This document shows, piece by piece, positions 34,218-39,297 of a DNA stretch of 39,297 nt. The stretch lies in contig SFXD01000008.1 in NCBI GenBank assembly GCA_004559785.1, positions 1 through 39,297 of the forward strand. The letters run 5' to 3'. A program made the translations under genes and the position numbers. This DNA is from a bacterium. Lineage in GTDB: Bacteria > Bacteroidota > Bacteroidia > Bacteroidales > Bacteroidaceae. The notes below the pieces were generated by a model that saw nothing but the letters and a program-made list of their open reading frames with translations, ran no database searches and was not told the DNA's origin. Position 1 is the first letter of the stretch. Every line of letters starts with the position of its first letter.

Positions 34218-34685
34218 TCAGTCGAAACTGATGCTGAGTATTTCCAGGTTCACCATTCCTGCCGGAACTTTCACTTCCGCTATCTCGCCCACCTTCTTTC
34301 CGAGCAGTCCCTTGGCAATGGGAGTCTCCACGCTAATCTTGCCGGCCTTCAGGTCAGCCTCGGTCGCACTGACTATGGTGTACTTCATCTTCATGTTGTT
34401 CTTCACGTTGCGCAGTTCCACGGTAGACAGAATCTGCACCGTGCTTGTATCCATGTGTGTGGTATCTATAATCTTTGCTTCCATGATGGTCTTCTTCAGC
34501 ATGGCAATCTCGGTCTCGAGTTTGCTTTGCCATTCCTTGGCTGCATCGTATTCTGCATTTTCAGACAGGTCGCCCTTGTCTCGTGCCTCGGCGATAGCTG
34601 CGCTGGCGGCAGGGCGGTCCACACTCTCCATGTGTTGTAGTTTGGCTACCAGTTCGTCGTAGCCCTTCTGTGACATATAAGCCAT
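34218..34685 (-). CDS. greA: Transcription elongation factor GreA
   Basis: A 155-residue GreA. The N-terminal coiled coil contains the acidic tip sequence ARDKGDLSENAEYDAAKEWQ (residues about 34-53), which inserts into the RNA polymerase secondary channel and promotes cleavage of backtracked RNA. The C-terminal FKBP-like domain ends with PIAKGLLGKKVGEIAEVKVP. Length is normal for the family. It has a conserved-spacer promoter at 34867-34898, giving an unusually long leader of about 175 nt that contains a hairpin at 34815-34830. Confidence 0.96.
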   Translation of the reverse strand: MAYMSQKGYDELVAKLQHMESVDRPAASAAIAEARDKGDLSENAEYDAAKEWQSKLETEIAMLKKTIMEAKIIDTTHMDTSTVQILSTVELRNVKNNMKMKYTIVSATEADLKAGKISVETPIAKGLLGKKVGEIAEVKVPAGMVNLEILSISFD

Positions 34686-34814
34686 AATTCTATTTTGTTT
34701 TATTTGTTAGTACTCTTCTTTGTTTTATGGCATGAAACCCTTGCTCTGGCATCTGCCATGGCAACGTGGAATCATGCCCTCTTTCTTCCAGAGAAAATAA
34801 AAAAATGAAGAATC

Positions 34815-34830
34815 CCAGCCTTCGGGCTGG
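34815..34830 (-). promoter_or_regulatory. Hairpin in the greA leader, terminator-like
   Basis: CCAGCC TTCG GGCTGG is a 6-pair stem with a four-base loop (CGAA on the minus strand, TTCG on the plus). On the minus strand it is followed by GATTCTTCATTTTTTTATTTT, a T-rich tract. It is inside the predicted greA leader, so it may be an attenuator or an RNA processing site; it could also terminate the upstream lipoprotein operon. Confidence 0.55.
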
Positions 34831-34866
34831 AACCCCTATTATTCCGTTTTCTATGGTTTCCTGCTG

Positions 34867-34898
34867 CAAAGGTACGAATAAGCGAGCGAAATGCCAAA
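34867..34898 (-). promoter_or_regulatory. Promoter of greA, conserved-spacer type
   Basis: On the minus strand TTTG (34898-34895), a 20-nt spacer with TTTCGCTCGCTTA, and TACCTTTG (34874-34867). It is almost identical to the leuS promoter at 23929-23960. Confidence 0.88.
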
Positions 34899-34946
34899 TA
34901 TTTCTTGTAAAAATATATTGGCATGCATGTTTGCAAACAAAGTCCC

Positions 34947-35765
34947 TCAATGTGCGTGTTTGTAGGCGACCTCTTTCCTGCCGTCCTTGATGTATATGCC
35001 CTGTCTGGGTTGTCTGCCGTCTGGCATCCGCCTTCCGTCGAGGGTGTGTATACCTGTATTTGAAGGACTGTTTTGCCCTGCACCCTGGATGCCCGTCTCT
35101 CCGCTTGCCACCTCCACGGTAAGCGAAAGTGCCGTGTTGCTGTTGTCGATGCACGAATTGGCAACCGTTCCCACGTGGAAGAGCCTGGAAGAGGTGGCTT
35201 CAGCCACGGTAGCGTACTTGTCCACCCCCTTGCCGTCCTCTTCGTCACCTCCGATAAAGTCGATGCTGTATTTGCCGGGGGCGGTACCCTGTGGTACGGT
35301 CACGAGGAACGTCACCTTGATGGAGTCGCAGCCGTTCCGCCAGCAGGCAGATATGTTCTTGGGTACTTGCCTGACTGTCTGGAAGGCGTGCCACAGGTAT
35401 CCCTCCCTTGGGCAGGCAGAGTTGTAGAAGGAAGCCAGTTTGGGGCACTCTGCCATGTCGTGCGAGGAGTCCACCTTGCTGCCGTCGCTGTAGTACACCC
35501 AGTCCTCGGCATATTGCCTGTGTGCTCCCTGTGGTGTTTCCACCGTCCATCCCTCCGGAAGCCTGATGCCTGCATACGACCAGTCGGTCACGAAGTTCTG
35601 CACGTTCGAGCCGTCGTCCACTACGGTGAAGCTTACCTCGAACGTAGAGCCTGACTCCACTATTCTCGGAGCATGGGTGGACATCAGCCTGTAGCAGGAT
35701 GTCAGTACGGCAAGTGCCACGATGCTGGCAGCCGCGTGTCGTCTGTAATAGTTGAATCCCTTCAT
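34947..35765 (-). CDS. Putative lipoprotein of unknown function
   Basis: A 272-residue protein I do not recognise. It has a basic start, a hydrophobic stretch and a lipobox ending VLTSC (Cys24), so it should be lipid-anchored and exported. Residues 30-75 (ESGSTFEVSFTVVDDGSN) look like an immunoglobulin-type fold, and KVTFLVTVPQGTAPGKYSID at about 150 repeats that flavour, suggesting two beta-sandwich domains. Four further cysteines (AECPK, SACPRE, ACWRNGCD) could form disulfides. The last 35 residues carry a reduced sorting-like tail (IHTLDGRRMPDGRQ, then GIYIKDG). Its ATG overlaps the stop of the DUF5005-like gene (ATGA, 35762-35765), so it is probably the partner of that secreted domain. 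Confidence 0.7.
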   Translation of the reverse strand: MKGFNYYRRHAAASIVALAVLTSCYRLMSTHAPRIVESGSTFEVSFTVVDDGSNVQNFVTDWSYAGIRLPEGWTVETPQGAHRQYAEDWVYYSDGSKVDSSHDMAECPKLASFYNSACPREGYLWHAFQTVRQVPKNISACWRNGCDSIKVTFLVTVPQGTAPGKYSIDFIGGDEEDGKGVDKYATVAEATSSRLFHVGTVANSCIDNSNTALSLTVEVASGETGIQGAGQNSPSNTGIHTLDGRRMPDGRQPRQGIYIKDGRKEVAYKHAH

Positions 35766-37849
35766 TTGTCGAATATGGCTTTCCAGTTGTAGATGCGGAA
35801 GAAGAACGGCCTGTAGAAGTCGGCACTTCCCACGGAGTTGAAGTTATCTCCCCAGTCCTTGGCATCGGTATTGGTGGAGAATACGAGTTCGCCTTCCCTT
35901 GACAGGCTCTGGTGCAGGTGTGGCATGTAGAAGTTCTGGTAGGTGCGCTTACCCTTCTTGTCCAGCACGTACGGCATGGTCCACAGTTGGTGGCATTCCT
36001 CGAACGGTCCCCAAGGGTGCTTGCTCCTCATGATGTATACCTGCTTTGAGAAGACGAAGCCCTGTGCCGTCATGTAGTAGTAGTCTCCGTCCTTGAAGAC
36101 CCACGCCGTTGACACCGACTGGCTGGAGATGGCTGAGCGGTTGACCTCCTCTGCCGTTGGGTATGTGTCCTGCCAGTGGAACGTCCCGTCCTCGTCGGCT
36201 ATGTAGTATTCCCATTTCGACCGCAGGTCGTGCGTCGTGGTGCGTGCCACTACCGGCGAAGAGGTATTTAGCAGGTCTGCCTCGTTTTTCTTGAACTGGT
36301 TGCAGGAATAGAGATATGTGTGTCCGTCCTCGTCTTCCCATAGTGTCTGTCCGTATCCGATGGGGTCTTTCTCGAAGAAGGAGTGGTCGACGCTCAGCAG
36401 CTTGAGGTAGGTGTCGTCGCCAGACTTGCCTTCCAAGGAATATATCGCCAGAGCCCTGTTGTCGGACTGCATCAGGTTTTCCGTACCGTTGTATACTCCT
36501 GCCCACAGCATCTGCAGCGTGCCGTCCACCACGGTGGCGTCCCCTGCCCAGTACAGGTATTGCTGGTCGATGTCGCCCGCCTTGATTTCCGCCTCGGTCT
36601 TCTCGCCCTTGGGATGTCTCAGGTGTGTGCGGCAATGGTAGTAGCGTTCCCTGGACGGGTAGGTCTTGTTCACCCAGTCGGCAAGCCATATTAGGTTGCT
36701 GTCGTCCGTACCTGGCAGCCCGTCCTCCCCGGAGGTCTGCACCATGATGCTGTTGCGTGGGAAGTTGCAGTTGCCCCTTGCCCTCGTTGCGCTCGTTGCC
36801 CGTCCGTAGAAACTGTCGTTGAACGACCAGAACACATTCCCGTCGGGGAGCATCGTGGTCTGCACACCGTCGCCTCCGTTCCATCCCAGCGAACGTGTGA
36901 ACAGGGCATCATATAGCTTGTCCTTGTACACGTAAACGTTGTGGTTGGCATTGTTGTGCGGCATCAGTTCCAGTTTCCATGCCTCCTCCACCTTGGGGAC
37001 TTGCCATCTTGTGGTGTCTGACTCCACCTCGTGTGTCATGTCCTGTGCATGGACAAGGGCAGGAATGATGGCGGACAGTAGCAGCAAGGCCTTCCTTCCT
37101 GCCAGCCATAGCAACAGGATGCAGGCTGCCGTACATGTCGCCATGGTGACGAATGCCGCGGTCTCGCCACCCAGCATATCGGTGTACGTGACGTCCGCGG
37201 CACGCTCGCCCAGAACGTTCATCTCGATGCATGCAACGGAGTTGTTCACGATGTGTATTATGGTAGTGAGCACTATGTTTCCTGTCCTATAATAAATGTA
37301 TGCCAGTATCAGGCCTACGATGCAGGCAAAGGGTATCTGTGCCGGGTTGAAGTGTATGATGCCGAAGCATACGGCAGAGAAAGCCATAGCCTTCCAAGGT
37401 GCGATTCCACTGCGCAGCATGCTGCCCTGGATGGCTTCGCGGAACAACAGTTCTTCTGTCACAGGACCTGCCACTGCTATGGCAATTAGGCCGACAATAT
37501 TTGTGGATAGCCCCATCATGCTGTCTTCCAATATGTTGGGTAGGTCCATTGTCTCAGAGAGCAGGTTCGTGGCAAGTATGCCCGACAAGGCTGCCAGTAC
37601 GGACAGGAGGCTTGTCCTAAGGTCGAGGGTCTTCGTGGAGAAGGTCTCTGGCAACCTTATCATGTGCATTTTTCTCCACACCATCAATACTGTCAGTATG
37701 TTGGCAAGAATCAGTGCCGTGCCGAGGAGGGTTGGAGAAGGGGTATCGCTGCCGGTAAGCAATGCAAAGGGGGCTATGGCAATGCCAACCAGGGCTTGCA
37801 TGAGGCCGAAAACCAGGATTGCGAGCAATGATTTGGCGTAAATGTTCAT
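35762..37849 (-). CDS. Fusion of CPBP intramembrane protease and secreted DUF5005-like protein
   Basis: One frame of 695 residues joins two proteins. Residues 1-250 are a type II CAAX (CPBP) intramembrane protease with six or more spans and the catalytic motifs EELLFRE (Glu132, Glu133, Arg137), FGIIHFN (His166) and HIVNN (His199). Residues 252-268 (RKALLLLSAIIPALVHA) have the form of a signal peptide. Residues 290-690 are a secreted domain (LYDALFTRSLGWNGGDGVQT, FWSFNDSFYG) that I assign to DUF5005-like, possibly a five-bladed propeller related to glycosidases. The hinge has a GGAA duplication (plus-strand CTTCCTTCC at 37091-37099); with one copy fewer, an ATG at 37109 would begin a normal signal peptide MAGRKALLLL. 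The ATG at 37849 is 23 nt after guaD. Confidence 0.75.
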   Translation of the reverse strand: MNIYAKSLLAILVFGLMQALVGIAIAPFALLTGSDTPSPTLLGTALILANILTVLMVWRKMHMIRLPETFSTKTLDLRTSLLSVLAALSGILATNLLSETMDLPNILEDSMMGLSTNIVGLIAIAVAGPVTEELLFREAIQGSMLRSGIAPWKAMAFSAVCFGIIHFNPAQIPFACIVGLILAYIYYRTGNIVLTTIIHIVNNSVACIEMNVLGERAADVTYTDMLGGETAAFVTMATCTAACILLLWLAGRKALLLLSAIIPALVHAQDMTHEVESDTTRWQVPKVEEAWKLELMPHNNANHNVYVYKDKLYDALFTRSLGWNGGDGVQTTMLPDGNVFWSFNDSFYGRATSATRARGNCNFPRNSIMVQTSGEDGLPGTDDSNLIWLADWVNKTYPSRERYYHCRTHLRHPKGEKTEAEIKAGDIDQQYLYWAGDATVVDGTLQMLWAGVYNGTENLMQSDNRALAIYSLEGKSGDDTYLKLLSVDHSFFEKDPIGYGQTLWEDEDGHTYLYSCNQFKKNEADLLNTSSPVVARTTTHDLRSKWEYYIADEDGTFHWQDTYPTAEEVNRSAISSQSVSTAWVFKDGDYYYMTAQGFVFSKQVYIMRSKHPWGPFEECHQLWTMPYVLDKKGKRTYQNFYMPHLHQSLSREGELVFSTNTDAKDWGDNFNSVGSADFYRPFFFRIYNWKAIFDK

Positions 37850-37872
37850 GGGCGTTGCAATGTATTGACGTT

Positions 37873-38367
37873 TCAGTATTCTATCTTGTCTGTCTTGGCA
37901 TCCCACGCCCGGAATGCCTTCAGGGCGAGTTCCCTCATCATCATCCGTGTCGGGATGGAACGCTGTGAAGTCTCGCGTGCTATTTCCTCGTATATGAATT
38001 TGTCGCTGAAGTCTATGGCCTCGGCATCCTCCTTGGTGTTCCCGTAGAAGATTTTGCTGATGCCGGCCCAGTATATTGCGCTCAGGCACATGGGGCAGGG
38101 TTCGCAGCTGGTGTAGATGGTGCATCCGTTCAGCCTGAAGTCCGCTATGTTTCGGCAGGCTTCCCTTATGGCACTCACCTCGGCATGGGCTGTGGGGTCG
38201 TTGTTGGCTGTTACCCTGTTCACTCCGGTGGCGATTATCTTGCCGTCCTTCACTATGACGGCTCCGAAGGGTCCTCCCCCGTTGTCCAAGTTCTGTATGC
38301 TCAGCTCTATCGCTTTCTGCATGAAGGCTTTGTCCTGCTCGCTAATGATGGCGTCTTCTGGTTTCAT
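37873..38367 (-). CDS. guaD: Guanine deaminase
   Basis: A 164-residue cytidine-deaminase-fold enzyme. Zinc ligands are His61 (TAHAEV), Cys91 and Cys94 (CEPCPMC), with Glu63 as proton shuttle. NNDPTAHAEVSAIREACR, the FIYEEI segment and the C-terminal IEY ending match the Bacillus GuaD type, in which the C-terminus is domain-swapped over the active site, better than tRNA adenosine deaminases. It would convert guanine to xanthine in purine salvage. It is first in a three-gene unit with the CPBP/DUF5005-like fusion and the lipoprotein. No functional link with them is obvious. Confidence 0.85.
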   Translation of the reverse strand: MKPEDAIISEQDKAFMQKAIELSIQNLDNGGGPFGAVIVKDGKIIATGVNRVTANNDPTAHAEVSAIREACRNIADFRLNGCTIYTSCEPCPMCLSAIYWAGISKIFYGNTKEDAEAIDFSDKFIYEEIARETSQRSIPTRMMMRELALKAFRAWDAKTDKIEY

Positions 38368-38440
38368 AACGGTTCAAGTCTAAAGTGTACTTTCGTCGTC
38401 CCATAAAGGTTCGGCTACGCACTATCTATATTTCCGACTA

Positions 38441-38448
38441 CAAATATA
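38441..38448 (-). promoter_or_regulatory. -7 box upstream of guaD
   Basis: On the minus strand TATATTTG matches TAnnTTTG, but no TTTG is present at the -33 position. The implied leader is about 65 nt. Confidence 0.4.
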
Positions 38449-38574
38449 CGGAAAAATAATGGTAAGGGAGTGTCATGCCATCAGAAAAAAATGGAAATAA
38501 CCCAAGTTTGATGCCCTATTAGCAGTTTTTCCTGTATTTCACAGCTTTGCGATTTTCATTTGCGGTGCTGTGTA

Positions 38575-39114
38575 CTACAAACTTTTCTCGATTCTGATTT
38601 TTCTGAAAGGCATCTTCTTGTACTTTAGTCGTTCGTAAATATCATCTGCGGATTTGTTCGGCTCGCTGCATAGCCTCATGTGCACCTTCTCTCCCAAGTT
38701 ATTTGTGGCTTCCGTATTGACTGCCTTCTGGGTTGAGAGCCGCCGGACAATCTCTGTCCAGTAACATGCCTCACCCGTTTGCTTGAGCTTGCAGCGGATG
38801 GTGTTGGCTATCCAGTATGAGAGTAGGCCGAGGAAGAGGTGGTCATCCGAGCGGTCATCCTTCTTGTGATGTATGGGACGCAGGTTAAGGTCGGTCTTCA
38901 GCTGTCGGTTGGTACACTCAATCTCACGGATCAGGTTGTAATAGTCCCATGTGGTCTTCTCGTCAAGCGTGGGTACGTTCGTGCGGAGAAAATAGATGCC
39001 GCTGTCCCTGTCCACGTTCTCCGGCACGGCTATGCGCCACTGTATGTCTGCCATGTTCTTCGGACTCTTTGCATCATCTGGTATGTAATACCTCAAATCC
39101 GCAACCGCCCTCAT
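38575..39114 (-). pseudogene. Truncated IS transposase (IS1634/IS4-like), C-terminal part
   Basis: The 179-residue fragment has the C-terminal signature of DDE transposases of the IS1634/IS4 group: GIYFLRTN, then WDYYNLIREIECTNRQLKTD with the catalytic Glu of the YREK-like motif region, and LFLGLLSYWIANTIR. Full-length members have roughly 500-600 residues, so the N-terminal two thirds including the first catalytic aspartates are missing. In frame upstream there is a stop at 39130-39132, and the other frames up to the window edge show no transposase sequence I recognise. It is therefore a remnant, not an active element. Confidence 0.8.
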
Positions 39115-39297
39115 AATATGACACAGAGGTCAAAAAGGTAGCGGCACTGTGGCAAGAGGGTGCAACATATTTTCCAATGTCAAAAAAGGAACATCTCAAC
39201 CATGGTTTTGACCACCCCTATTTTCTAGTCCTTTTTCGAGGCTTAACTTATGACCGACGTCGGTCTTAACTTATGACCGGCCTTTGTCACTACTTAA
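39115..39297. other. Non-coding flank with direct repeats and a palindrome
   Basis: No gene seen. CTTAACTTATGACCG occurs twice (39242-39256 and 39265-39279, 23-base period), and the perfect 14-base palindrome GACCGACGTCGGTC (39252-39265) bridges the two copies. This looks like an operator or recombination site; the window ends before its context can be judged. Confidence 0.65.

Noticed and set aside
37850..38125. N-terminal extension of the CPBP fusion gene
   Set aside because: It is the guaD gene in another frame; the ATG at 37849 begins a normal membrane protein.
1..39297. tRNA, rRNA or CRISPR array
   Set aside because: No cloverleaf-like sequence, rRNA segment or regularly spaced direct repeats with unique spacers were seen in any intergenic stretch.

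Overview
The window looks like a chromosomal segment of a Bacteroidales bacterium, most likely Prevotellaceae or a close relative. Evidence: Bacteroidetes-type promoters (TTTG, about 20 nt, TAnnTTTG), an S46 dipeptidyl-peptidase, a PorZ-type protein with a type IX secretion C-terminal domain, secreted GH115 and GH2 enzymes, and C-terminal GIYI tails. The DNA is GC-rich for that group. Genes are packed tightly and mostly on the minus strand, with several ATGA overlaps. I see no tRNA, rRNA, CRISPR array or prophage.

Layout. 1-4289: a hemerythrin-LuxR regulator (+) converging on a two-gene redox unit (-), a NapH/NapG-like polyferredoxin and a Tat-exported aldo/keto reductase lipoprotein. 4290-12284: seven minus-strand genes: S46 dipeptidyl-peptidase 7, a nitrilase-type amidase, a three-gene lipid-glycosylation module with its own promoter (GT2, LAB_N membrane protein, ArnT-like GT-C), a small lipocalin-like lipoprotein and a helix-hairpin-helix outer-membrane protein. 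12327-14324: a DEAD-box RNA helicase. 14495-16301: a patatin-like phospholipase and a PfkB sugar kinase (+). 16294-23897: an operon read leftward, leuS, two YitT paralogues and an rdgB-porZ fusion. 23898-24767: a long non-coding, repeat-bearing intergenic region. 24768-26216: an unusual tryptophanase/tyrosine phenol-lyase family enzyme (+). 26296-33720: secreted GH115 and GH2 glycosidases. 33764-34685: HIT protein and GreA. 34947-38367: guanine deaminase, a CAAX-protease/DUF5005-like fusion and a lipoprotein. 38575-39114: remnant of an IS transposase.

Most notable. (1) Two in-frame fusions in one window join a cytosolic or membrane protein to a secreted protein whose signal peptide is intact at the junction: RdgB-PorZ, and CPBP protease-DUF5005-like. 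The second has a 4-nt tandem duplication exactly at the hinge, and removing one copy would restore two ordinary overlapping genes. (2) Three promoters (leuS, DEAD helicase, greA) share an almost invariant 20-nt spacer, so the element carries more than sigma-factor contacts. (3) The GT2/LAB_N/GT-C trio looks like a compact counterpart of an ArnC-flippase-ArnT lipid A modification pathway. (4) The tryptophanase-family enzyme lacks an arginine that normally contacts PLP and the arginine that defines tyrosine phenol-lyase, so its substrate is open. Function calls rest on motif and family recognition by eye; no database search was run.
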